DNA from: Anaerolineae bacterium
Lineage (GTDB): Bacteria; Chloroflexota; Anaerolineae; Anaerolineales; Villigracilaceae
Length of the DNA: 6,703 nt
Direction: 5' to 3'
Assembly: GCA_003524705.1 (NCBI GenBank)
Contig: DQGV01000412.1
Coordinates: forward strand, 1 to 6,703
Shown here: piece after piece, positions 1-6,605 of the stretch
How the letters are laid out: the number at the start of each line of letters is the position of its first letter
Numbering within the stretch: the first letter of the stretch is position 1
Notes under the pieces: generated by a model
Seen by the model: the letters and a program-made list of their open reading frames with translations, nothing else
Databases searched by the model: none
What the model was told of the DNA's origin: nothing
Translations under genes and position numbers: made by a program

Positions 1-679
1 GACCAACATCAGGCAAAGACATTTCGCGTGGGTCAAATAATTGAATCGCAATCACTTCATGTTTTTGACGCAACAAAGTTAACGAACGCTCCCAACCAGA
101 GACACTAATAAAATCCGAAACAATAAAAATTAACGAACGTTTTTTGATGGAATGTAAACCGCCTTTGATTAAAGTAGATAAATCAGTGATAGGCGTTTGT
201 TTGAGACGTGGTTGTTTCAACAAATCATTAATCAATCGCAAGACATGTAATCGTCCACTTCGGGCTGGGACAGTATGTTGAATTCCATTTCCAAACATCA
301 TCGCGCCAACACGATTTCCATGCCGAGTTAATAAACGCGAAAGTGTGCCAACAAAATCAATTAACACATTTCGTTTTTGATTATCTAACGCACCAAAGTC
401 AACTGATGGACTCAGATCCAATAAAAACCAAGCCATGATTTCACGGTCTTCCATATATTGACGAACATAGGGCGTATCCATACGCGCGCTGACGTTCCAA
501 TCAATATAACGAATATCATCTTCTGGTTGATATTCGCGCAAATCAGCAAAATCTACACCGAAGCCGCGAAAGAGACTGCGATAATCGCCTTGCAAATATC
601 CATCGAGGCGACGAATCACTTTCCAATCAAGGCGGTGCAGAATATGCTCAGGAGTTTGAGCGGAGGTTAACGTGTTCAT
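1..679 (-). CDS. DUF58 (VWA-like) domain protein, 3' end beyond the window
   Basis: The minus strand reads open from an ATG at 679-677 to the window edge, giving 226 codons with no stop, so the C-terminus is missing. Residues 31-66 carry the DUF58 hallmark: GDYRSLFRGFG, then LREYQPEDDIRYIDW and SAR. A VWA-like fold follows, with a MIDAS-type D88-x-S90-x-S92 after a hydrophobic strand and a second strand-plus-Asp (FIVSDF, D189). No membrane segment is seen, so it is probably cytoplasmic as far as visible. The start is well fixed: a TGA lies in frame directly before the ATG and the next Met is residue 67. No good SD precedes it, and it overlaps moxR by 32 bp, so it probably depends on translation of that gene. 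DUF58 proteins are regular partners of MoxR ATPases; the exact role is unknown. The family call is firm, the function is not. Confidence 0.95.
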   Translation of the reverse strand, partial: MNTLTSAQTPEHILHRLDWKVIRRLDGYLQGDYRSLFRGFGVDFADLREYQPEDDIRYIDWNVSARMDTPYVRQYMEDREIMAWFLLDLSPSVDFGALDNQKRNVLIDFVGTLSRLLTRHGNRVGAMMFGNGIQHTVPARSGRLHVLRLINDLLKQPRLKQTPITDLSTLIKGGLHSIKKRSLIFIVSDFISVSGWERSLTLLRQKHEVIAIQLFDPREMSLPDVG

Positions 680-1646
680 TCAATGGCACCACTGGAATTG
701 GAATGCGGTCTAATATTTTTGTCAGTAAATCATCACTGTTGATGTTATCGGATAGTGCTTCATACGAAAGCACAAGTCTGTGACGAATCACATCTAAAGA
801 CATATCTAAAACATCTTGTGGGAGAACATAACTTCGTCCACGCACGAAAGCCAATGCTTTGGCTGTCAGAATTAAATTGATAGAAGCACGCGGACTTGCT
901 CCAAACGTAATGTATCTTTCAATTTCAGGTAAACCAACTGATTTGGGACTTCTTGTTGCATTCACTAACTTAACTGCATACTCAATTAAAGATGGGTCAA
1001 CATATACTTCATCAGCTTTCTTTTGTAATTCAAGTAACTGGTCAGTTGTTAATATTTTCTGCACTTCAATCATTGCACCAGTCATTCTTTCTACAATCAC
1101 AAATTCTTCTGTTGAGGTTGGGTAACCCACTAACACCTTAAGCATGAAGCGGTCAACTTGGGCTTCGGGAAGTGCATACGTTCCTTCTGTTTCAATTGGG
1201 TTTTGAGTTGCCAACACCAAAAATGGATTTGGCACTTTGAAAGTCTCACGCCCAATCGTGACTTGTTTTTCTTGCATAACTTCCAATAATGCACTTTGTA
1301 CTTTTGCAGGCGCACGATTGATTTCATCAGCCAGTAATAAATTTGTAAACACTGGACCCAATGAAGTATTGAACTCACCCGTTTTTTGATTATAGATTCG
1401 TGTACCGATTAAATCGGCAGGCACTAAATCTGGCGTGAACTGAATGCGTTTGAATTCACCGCCGATTGAATCTGCTAAAGTTTTAATTGCCATTGTCTTT
1501 GCAAGCCCTGGCACACCTTCAACCAAAATGTGTCCGCGAGCAAGCAAAGCCACAATCATGCTTTCCAGCAAATGATCTTGCCCTACAATTATTTTTTTAA
1601 CTTCATATAAAACACGTTCCATTGGGAGTTTATTTTCGTTATCCAT
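648..1646 (-). CDS. MoxR-family AAA+ ATPase
   Basis: A complete 332-residue protein, normal length for MoxR. AAA+ elements are all present in order: Walker A GVPGLAKT (44-51), Walker B LLLADE (103-108) followed by INRAP, sensor 1 LATQNP (145-150), the EAQVDRF stretch with the likely arginine finger (161-167), and sensor 2 GASPRAS (249-255). No membrane segment is seen, so it should be a cytoplasmic oligomeric ATPase. MoxR proteins act as chaperone-like remodelers that work with VWA/MIDAS proteins to mature or activate targets; here the partner would be the overlapping DUF58 gene. The start is supported by a strong SD, AAAAGGAG at 1658-1651 on the minus strand, 4 nt from the ATG. It lies 30 bp after the HtrA-like gene and is probably in one operon with it. 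The target of this ATPase cannot be told from the sequence. Confidence 0.97.
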   Translation of the reverse strand: MDNENKLPMERVLYEVKKIIVGQDHLLESMIVALLARGHILVEGVPGLAKTMAIKTLADSIGGEFKRIQFTPDLVPADLIGTRIYNQKTGEFNTSLGPVFTNLLLADEINRAPAKVQSALLEVMQEKQVTIGRETFKVPNPFLVLATQNPIETEGTYALPEAQVDRFMLKVLVGYPTSTEEFVIVERMTGAMIEVQKILTTDQLLELQKKADEVYVDPSLIEYAVKLVNATRSPKSVGLPEIERYITFGASPRASINLILTAKALAFVRGRSYVLPQDVLDMSLDVIRHRLVLSYEALSDNINSDDLLTKILDRIPIPVVPLNEHVNLRSNS

Positions 1647-1676
1647 GTTTCTCCTTTTAATTCTAGGGTGAGGGTT

Positions 1677-2510
1677 CTAATACGGTGGCGCACCCATCCC
1701 GCCCATTGCAGTCATAATCGGAACAGCAAATCCGATACCAATAAAAAAGCTTTCATCTGTGGGGTTGAGAAGACCAGTTACGATTCCAATCACATGTCCA
1801 TTTCGATTTAATAAAGGTCCGCCAGAATTGCCGGGGTTAGCAGGTGCATCAAATTGAATCATACCGGGAATAGCAAGATTACTATTCGGTACATAAAAGA
1901 CTCTATCAAAGCCAGAAATCACACCCGCACTAATTGAACTATATAAACCAAACGGGTTTCCCACTACATACGCTTCGTCACCAATATTCCCAGCACCAGC
2001 CAATGTTGCAGGAACTACAGTCAACGGTGTATCCAATGCTTGAAGCACAGCCAAATCCATTTCTGGCATTTCCAAAACAACTTCACCAGTCGTTTTGGTT
2101 CCATCTGCAAAGGTGATATTGATAACATCAGCGCCAGCGATGACATGCAGACTTGTGAGGATGTTACCGAAACTATCGACGATAACGCCGCTTCCTAAGC
2201 CGAAATCTGATTCAGCATCCTCATTTTTTGCTTCCACCTCAATCAAAATCAATGACGGTTGAATCACTTGATACACCAATGCAGAGTTGGCAGGTTTGGG
2301 TGTAGCAGATGCCATTGCAATAGCAACAGATTCGTTGACATCATTTATCGTCAATTGATTGGGTTGGATAAAGATTAAGTTATAAAGAATAAATGCCAAA
2401 AGCGAAGTTAAAATTCCCGCGACAAAAGGCAAGCCTCCCCGTAGGCGCGAAGCGAGTTTCCCCATCTGCTCTTTCCATGTAGTCTTTTGTATCTCAGGTG
2501 ATTCGTTCAT
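1677..2510 (-). CDS. Membrane-anchored trypsin-like serine protease (HtrA/S1C-like) lacking a PDZ domain
   Basis: A 277-residue protein. A positively charged N-terminus (K and R between 9 and 24) is followed by one hydrophobic segment at about 27-48, then a linker rich in Ala, Pro and Ser and a chymotrypsin-fold domain from about 78 to the end. This predicts an N-in anchor with the protease outside the membrane. The catalytic triad reads H122 (TSLHV, usually TNAHV), D152 (MDLAVL) and S229 (NPGNSGGPL), so it should be active. The usual GIGFAVPI strand (258-265) closes the domain, and the protein ends 12 residues later with GGMGAPPY. The C-terminal PDZ domain of DegP, DegQ and DegS is absent. 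SD-like GGAAAGG lies 3 nt before the ATG. It is first in the minus-strand block with moxR and DUF58. Substrates are unknown; envelope protein quality control is inferred from family and location. Confidence 0.93.
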   Translation of the reverse strand: MNESPEIQKTTWKEQMGKLASRLRGGLPFVAGILTSLLAFILYNLIFIQPNQLTINDVNESVAIAMASATPKPANSALVYQVIQPSLILIEVEAKNEDAESDFGLGSGVIVDSFGNILTSLHVIAGADVINITFADGTKTTGEVVLEMPEMDLAVLQALDTPLTVVPATLAGAGNIGDEAYVVGNPFGLYSSISAGVISGFDRVFYVPNSNLAIPGMIQFDAPANPGNSGGPLLNRNGHVIGIVTGLLNPTDESFFIGIGFAVPIMTAMGGMGAPPY

Positions 2511-2651
2511 GCACCTTTCCTTTTCGAGAATTGGTCACGAGCAAACATTTGAATTACTATAAGGCTTAAGTTTTAGATGAAGATGAGAAAATCGCGTTAT
2601 TTAATATACAATTACCCTATCATTCTATAAGTAATCTTTAAGGAGCATAAC
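2511..2651. promoter_or_regulatory. Divergent intergenic region with probable promoters for both blocks
   Basis: This AT-rich 141-bp gap separates the minus-strand protease gene from the plus-strand nitroreductase gene, so both blocks should start transcription here. On the minus strand the best -10 candidate is TATAGT (2561-2556), with only a weak -35 match (TCTTCA, 2583-2578, 16-bp spacer). On the plus strand, TATACA (2605-2610) and TATAAG (2626-2631) are possible -10 boxes, but neither has a convincing -35. The nitroreductase SD, AAGGAG at 2640-2645, ends 6 nt before its ATG. I see no clear operator palindrome or riboswitch. The exact promoter choices are guesses; only the regulatory nature of the gap is reasonably safe. 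Confidence 0.4.
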
Positions 2652-3164
2652 ATGAATGTTTCTGATGCAATTCGACTCAAACGCGCCATAAGAAAATTTC
2701 AGGATAAGCCTTTGCCAGAAGATGTGGTGTTGGCGATTTTGAATGCAGGGCGAAGGTCGCAATCATCAAAAAATACGCAGGCTTGGCAATTCATTGCCAT
2801 TCAAGATAAAAAAATTTTACAGGATTTATCGAAGTGTGGCGAATGGGCTGGGCATATTGCTGGCGCGTCTTTGTGTGTTGCGATTCTAACACCTGACCCC
2901 GAAGGCAAATTTCAAATCATGTTTGATGCGGGTCAAGCCGCGGCTTTTATGCAATTAGCCGCATGGGAGTTGGGCATTGGTTCCGTCCCCGCTTCTTTAT
3001 ATGATTTCGACCTGACTCGCAAGATTTTGCAGTATCCTAGCGAATGGCATTTGCGGATTGCATTGTCGTTTGGCTATCCGTTGGATGAAGAAAAATTATC
3101 TGCTCCGCCGAAAAAAGGTGGACGTGTAAAGTTGGAAGATGTAGTACATTGGGAGAAGTGGTAA
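2652..3164 (+). CDS. Nitroreductase-family FMN oxidoreductase
   Basis: A complete 170-residue protein, at the short end of the family range. The N-terminus has the family pattern: VSDAIRLKRAIRKF, with R11 and R14 in the place of the FMN-phosphate-contacting basic residues, then the RRSQSSKNTQAWQF segment (34-47). The middle holds DAGQAAAFMQLAAWELGIGS (92-111), the helix and glycine loop that shape the flavin site, followed by ALSFGYP (137-143). It ends with GGRVKLEDVVHWEKW, a common ending in this family. It should be a soluble homodimer using NAD(P)H to reduce nitro, quinone or flavin-type substrates; the natural substrate cannot be assigned. A strong SD (AAGGAG, 6-nt spacer) supports the start. 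It heads the plus-strand block. No terminator is seen before the next gene, 46 bp on, so read-through is possible. Confidence 0.95.
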   Translation: MNVSDAIRLKRAIRKFQDKPLPEDVVLAILNAGRRSQSSKNTQAWQFIAIQDKKILQDLSKCGEWAGHIAGASLCVAILTPDPEGKFQIMFDAGQAAAFMQLAAWELGIGSVPASLYDFDLTRKILQYPSEWHLRIALSFGYPLDEEKLSAPPKKGGRVKLEDVVHWEKW

Positions 3165-3176
3165 ATGGCGTATAAT
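3149..3176 (+). promoter_or_regulatory. Sigma-70-like promoter for the glycosyltransferase gene
   Basis: TTGGGA (3149-3154) and a perfect TATAAT (3171-3176) are separated by 16 bp. The -35 box lies inside the last codons of the nitroreductase gene and the -10 box just after its stop. Transcription would begin near 3183, leaving a leader of roughly 28 nt before the GTG start at 3211. The -35 matches consensus at four of six positions. In a 46-bp gap in AT-rich DNA, a TATAAT could arise by chance, so this is a plausible but unproven call. Confidence 0.45.
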
Positions 3177-3210
3177 GAAACAATAAACTGGTAATTTATA
3201 GCGAGGAAAC

Positions 3211-4710
3211 GTGATTCAAAAATTATCACAAATTGATAAATACTTCATTATTGCATTCTTTATAGGGCTTGCTATTCGCTTGTTCGCGATTCCTTTTGCG
3301 ATGTCGTCTGGGGGAGATGCTGTTGTTCGCATTTTTATAGCACAAGAATGGATGAAAGACCCAACTATCATTACTTCGGGAGTTTGGGGTCCTTTACATA
3401 CATATTTAACAGCAGGCATTCTATACATTTGGAATGATGCTGTTTATGCGCCTTTGTTCCTAAATTGTATCTTTTCGGCATCAGTTGCAATTCCGTTGTA
3501 CTTATTTGTGAAGCACGAATGGAATGAATCTGCGGCACTTTTTGTGGCATGTCTATATTTACTATTCCCTGTAGGTATTCGATATGGGCTAGATACATTG
3601 ACGGAATTGCCATTTATCTTTTTTATTACATTATCTATGCTTTTTCTTTCGTATGCACGAAGTGAACAAGGGAACTGGAAACATGCCTTTATCGCAGGGT
3701 TTATGATTACGATTGCAGGGTCATTGAGGTATGAGTCATGGGGACTAACTCCATTTTTAGGTTTGCTATTATGGAAAAAATGGAAAGAAATGTTCCTGTT
3801 TTTTGCCACCTCAGCCATCTTCCCCATTTTTTGGATGACCGGAAATTACCTTGAATACCAAGATCCTTTCTATAGTTTTAACTGGGCTGTGGATTGGGTC
3901 ACGAATGTTAGTGGTTTTACAGAAGAAGTAACAGTCATTGACAGAATTAATCGCTTTTTGTTCTATCCACGAGCATTGATTTTTGGTCTGACACCCTTAG
4001 CTTTCTTAGTGTGTTGTGCAGGTGTATTTTTTGTTTTGTATTATCGCCAAAAGCAATGGGTATGGATAATTCCCTTCGCTGCATTAACAGGTACATATAT
4101 CCTTAATGCTGTTCGGGGTGATTTTTCAACCCAAGTTCGCTATAGCATTAATTTGGCTATTTTTATGATTCCATTTGCAGGTGAATGGTATTTACGGCAA
4201 AAAGAAAAGCGGCGCTTTTTGTATTCTGCTCTGGTTTTAATTTCAATCCTTCCACTTTCATATTTGCATTACATTATCCCTTGGCCCTTTGATTTTCCTC
4301 ACCCAGTACCTTATCAAGTCAGCCCAATTCCACGCTTGGATGAGGCGGCTGTAAACATATCCGAAAGTCAAATACTAATCTCAGAAGAAAATTCAGGCGG
4401 ATTGTTATTAGACTTTTACGCTTGGGACGAAACCTATTACATTGCTTTAATGTCTCGCAAAGACCCATCTACCATTTTCATTATGCCTGGCGAAGAGCAT
4501 GAGCCAATTGAAATGGAAAGGCTTGAAAAATTTCTAGCGAATAACCCCAACGGAGTGTTGCTATTAACGGAAACGCATAGGTATATAGAAGTTCAGTCAA
4601 TAGATAGTGGTGAACAAATTATGATTGAGGGGTATCCAAAACCATTGATTATTGAACTTATAGAAAAAGTAGAAGATGTAGCATTTTATAAATATACACT
4701 TAGTCCTTAA
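3211..4710 (+). CDS. GT39/PMT-like polytopic membrane glycosyltransferase (putative)
   Basis: A 499-residue protein with about 10 or 11 hydrophobic segments (for example 11-29, 80-100, 108-122, 131-148, 158-171, 193-209, 255-278, 284-299, 312-325, 337-354), then a soluble C-terminal part from about 365. The layout matches the PMT_2/GT39-like superfamily, which uses lipid-linked sugars. After the first helix comes an extracellular loop with SGGDAVVR, where D36 sits where the catalytic acidic residue is expected, then SGVWGPLHTY. LTELPFIFF (130-138) and LRYESW (172-177) are also typical. Sugar and acceptor cannot be told. The GTG start is the only option near helix 1: a TAG lies in frame at 3199 and GAGGA (3203-3207) precedes it. 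The next Met (31) would remove helix 1. No other glycan genes are nearby. The superfamily call is good; the specific activity is unknown. Confidence 0.82.
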   Translation: MIQKLSQIDKYFIIAFFIGLAIRLFAIPFAMSSGGDAVVRIFIAQEWMKDPTIITSGVWGPLHTYLTAGILYIWNDAVYAPLFLNCIFSASVAIPLYLFVKHEWNESAALFVACLYLLFPVGIRYGLDTLTELPFIFFITLSMLFLSYARSEQGNWKHAFIAGFMITIAGSLRYESWGLTPFLGLLLWKKWKEMFLFFATSAIFPIFWMTGNYLEYQDPFYSFNWAVDWVTNVSGFTEEVTVIDRINRFLFYPRALIFGLTPLAFLVCCAGVFFVLYYRQKQWVWIIPFAALTGTYILNAVRGDFSTQVRYSINLAIFMIPFAGEWYLRQKEKRRFLYSALVLISILPLSYLHYIIPWPFDFPHPVPYQVSPIPRLDEAAVNISESQILISEENSGGLLLDFYAWDETYYIALMSRKDPSTIFIMPGEEHEPIEMERLEKFLANNPNGVLLLTETHRYIEVQSIDSGEQIMIEGYPKPLIIELIEKVEDVAFYKYTLSP

Positions 4711-4717
4711 ATCTTCT

Positions 4718-4756
4718 AGGAGCACAAGCCTCAATATATTACAATTGAGGCTTATG
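4718..4756 (+). promoter_or_regulatory. SD element, 10-bp perfect hairpin and start codon of the beta-lactamase-like gene
   Basis: AGGAG (4718-4722) is followed after 3 nt by AAGCCTCAAT (4726-4735), an 8-nt loop (4736-4743) and the exact reverse complement ATTGAGGCTT (4744-4753). The ATG (4754-4756) comes directly after the stem. The upstream AGGAG is 31 nt from the ATG in linear sequence but would come close if the stem forms. A second SD-like GAGG (4747-4750) lies in the 3' arm, 3 nt before the ATG, and would be hidden in the stem. No T-run follows on either strand, so it does not look like an intrinsic terminator for the upstream gene. The inverted repeat is a direct observation; its control role is inferred. 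Confidence 0.6.
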
Positions 4757-5566
4757 CTTTCGGTTGAAAATTACATCTCCCAGTTTCAAAATAAAACAAT
4801 TTCAGTTTCTGTCTATGACCTAGAAACAAATCAAGAAATCAACATCCATGCTGATGTAATGATGCACCCTGCCAGCACCATGAAAGTACCTGTGATGATG
4901 GAAATCTTTCGTCAGTCACATGCGGGGATTTTTTCATTAGATGACAAAATTGAAATCTACAATTCATTTCAAAGCATTGTAGATGGCAATGATTTTGATT
5001 TAGATGTCGCTGATGATTCAGAAAAAACTTTGTATGCACGAATTGGTGAAAAAGAAACGATACGAGAATTAAATCGTCTGATGATTGTTTGGTCTAGTAA
5101 TTTGGCGACAAATATCTTAATGGATAAAGTTGGGACAAAGCCAATTGATAATTTCATAAAAACACTTGGAATCAAAGATGTAAATATCATGCGTTTGATT
5201 GAAGATAATAAAGCATATCGCTTGGGAATGAACAATACTTTCAGTGCGCGTGGTACAACTCACATGATGAGATTAATTGCAGAAGGTAAAGTTATTTCAC
5301 AAGAAGTTTGTGATGAAATGATTCAAGTAATGTTAGGTCAAGAATTTAATGAGAGTATTCCTGCGTTACTTCCAAAAGATGTAAAAGTTGCTCACAAAAC
5401 AGGTTGGACTGGAGAATTTTTCCACGATACAGGTATTGTCTTTCCGTCAATTCGCAAACCGTATGCGATTACACTTTTTACAAATGGCTTTCCTGAAAAT
5501 GATGAGTTTCAAGCACATAACTGTATGGCAGAAATTTCAAAATTAATTTACGAAGGACTTAAATGA
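4754..5566 (+). CDS. Class A beta-lactamase-fold serine hydrolase without signal peptide
   Basis: A 270-residue protein from the ATG at 4754; a TTG at 4745 would add only three residues and sits inside a hairpin arm. Beta-lactamase/penicillin-binding fold motifs are in order: S41-T-M-K44 (nucleophile Ser and base Lys), S114-S-N116 (the SxN motif) and K215-T-G217. The spacing of SxN to KTG, about 101 residues, is close to that of class A enzymes. The deacylating Glu of the omega loop has no clear ExxLN motif; E150 is a candidate by spacing only. No hydrophobic leader exists at the N-terminus or in the frame just upstream, so it is probably cytoplasmic, unlike secreted beta-lactamases. It may be a peptidase, esterase or amidase rather than a resistance enzyme. 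Its last codons overlap the MOSC gene by 4 bp (ATGA). Confidence 0.88.
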   Translation: MLSVENYISQFQNKTISVSVYDLETNQEINIHADVMMHPASTMKVPVMMEIFRQSHAGIFSLDDKIEIYNSFQSIVDGNDFDLDVADDSEKTLYARIGEKETIRELNRLMIVWSSNLATNILMDKVGTKPIDNFIKTLGIKDVNIMRLIEDNKAYRLGMNNTFSARGTTHMMRLIAEGKVISQEVCDEMIQVMLGQEFNESIPALLPKDVKVAHKTGWTGEFFHDTGIVFPSIRKPYAITLFTNGFPENDEFQAHNCMAEISKLIYEGLK

Positions 5567-6360
5567 TTACTATTTCAAACTTAACTTATTATCCAATCAA
5601 AGCTTGTCGTGGATTTGATGTGACTGAATCAAATGTTGAACGCATGGGTCTTGAATATGACCGCCGCATGATGGTCATTACACTTGAAAATAAATTCTTA
5701 ACGCAACGCGAATATCCAAAGCTTGCATTGGTCACACCCACATTGAAAGATGATTCAATTACACTTTCTGCGCCGAATTTTGATACGCTTCAATTTCCAA
5801 TTAAAAAATCTGGTTATACATTTCCTACACAAATTTGGAAAAGCACTGGCGTGCAAGCTGTTGATCAAGGCGATGAAACCGCTGAATGGTTTTCAGAGTG
5901 GCTTGATACGCCCGTGCGTTTAGTTCATATTGCGGATGGCTATAAAAGAAAAGTCAGCGCGGAATATGCAATCAATGATGATGACCACACTGGATTTGCA
6001 GATGGCTATCCGATTTTGATTATCTCTGAAGAATCGCTTCAAGACCTTAACGGGAACCTTGATTCTCCACTTCCAATGAATCGATTTCGCCCCAACCTTG
6101 TGGTCAAAGGTTGCAAACCATTTGAAGAAGATTCTTGGAAGCGCATTCGCATCGGTGATGTGGAATTGGCTTTGGTCAAGCCTTGTGCAAGATGTGAAGT
6201 CACTACAATTGATAAAGAAACTTTAGAACGAAGCAAAGAACCACTCAAAACTTTAGGAAAATATCGCAAACACAAACTTGGAGCCATCTTCGGGATGAAT
6301 GTCATTCCACTAAACAGTGGCAAGCTGAAGGTCGGTGGAAGCGTGGAGATTTTAGAATAA
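5563..6360 (+). CDS. MOSC-domain protein (YcbX/mARC-like molybdenum-cofactor protein)
   Basis: A 265-residue protein with two parts: a MOSC N-terminal beta-barrel (about 1-115, starting TYYPIKACRG) and a MOSC domain (about 125-263). Key stretches are FADGYPILI (145-153), NRFRPNLVV (173-181) and KPCARCEVTTID (206-217), where C208 or C211 is the expected molybdenum-ligand cysteine. Such proteins bind Moco and, in YcbX and mARC, reduce N-hydroxylated compounds. E. coli YcbX carries a C-terminal 2Fe-2S ferredoxin domain; this protein ends right after the MOSC domain (VGGSVEILE), so it would need a separate electron donor. AAGGA (5553-5557), 5 nt before the ATG, lies inside the upstream gene and, with the ATGA overlap, points to translational coupling. 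No Moco synthesis gene is in view. The substrate is unknown. Confidence 0.94.
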   Translation: MITISNLTYYPIKACRGFDVTESNVERMGLEYDRRMMVITLENKFLTQREYPKLALVTPTLKDDSITLSAPNFDTLQFPIKKSGYTFPTQIWKSTGVQAVDQGDETAEWFSEWLDTPVRLVHIADGYKRKVSAEYAINDDDHTGFADGYPILIISEESLQDLNGNLDSPLPMNRFRPNLVVKGCKPFEEDSWKRIRIGDVELALVKPCARCEVTTIDKETLERSKEPLKTLGKYRKHKLGAIFGMNVIPLNSGKLKVGGSVEILE

Positions 6361-6605
6361 TGGAAAAAATTATCATTGACATCATCGGCTGGATTGGCAC
6401 AATTTTATTTCTCGTTGCATACGCATTAGTCTCTGCCAAAAAAGTTGAAGCGGATTCATGGTCATATCAAGGCATGAATTTAATTGCAGGAATATTTTTG
6501 ACCATCAACACATTGTATTTGCAAGCCTATCCATCGGCTGGATTAAATATTGCCTGGCTTTTGGTTGCAGTGGTTACTTTAGGAAGAAAAGTTGTTGTAA
6601 AGTAG
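6360..6605 (+). CDS. Small three-helix membrane protein, CBU_0592-like family
   Basis: An 81-residue protein with three predicted membrane helices, about 5-25, 38-57 and 61-76. The DIIGWIGTILFLVAYALVS start, the polar stretch SWSYQGMNL and the AYPSAGLNIAWLLVA segment resemble small proteins annotated as CBU_0592-like; their function is unknown to me. The start overlaps the MOSC stop by 1 bp (TAATG). A GGAG at 6345-6348 lies 11 nt upstream, which is a long spacing, so translation probably relies on coupling with the MOSC gene. Composition and start context match its neighbours, and the hydrophobic pattern is not what a chance frame would give. It closes the plus-strand block. The family match is from memory of sequence pattern and not from a search. 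Confidence 0.82.
   Translation: MEKIIIDIIGWIGTILFLVAYALVSAKKVEADSWSYQGMNLIAGIFLTINTLYLQAYPSAGLNIAWLLVAVVTLGRKVVVK

Noticed and set aside
458..670. 70-codon plus-strand open frame opposite the DUF58 gene
   Set aside because: It lies wholly antisense to the strongly conserved DUF58 motif region, and its product has no recognisable pattern.
859..1125. 88-codon plus-strand frame opposite moxR
   Set aside because: It is antisense to the AAA+ C-terminal domain, shows no family motif, and the moxR frame is clearly the real one.
2435..2463. GC-rich patch near the start of the protease gene as an inserted repeat
   Set aside because: It encodes the expected basic, positive-inside stretch before the membrane helix, keeps the frame and shows no clear arms.
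3444..3827. 127-codon minus-strand frame inside the glycosyltransferase gene
   Set aside because: It is the longest of the antisense frames but is a shadow of a membrane protein gene: the product is composition-driven, has no SD context and no motif.
4726..4753. Hairpin as intrinsic terminator of the glycosyltransferase gene
   Set aside because: No run of T follows the stem on either strand, only four of ten pairs are G-C, and a start codon follows directly.
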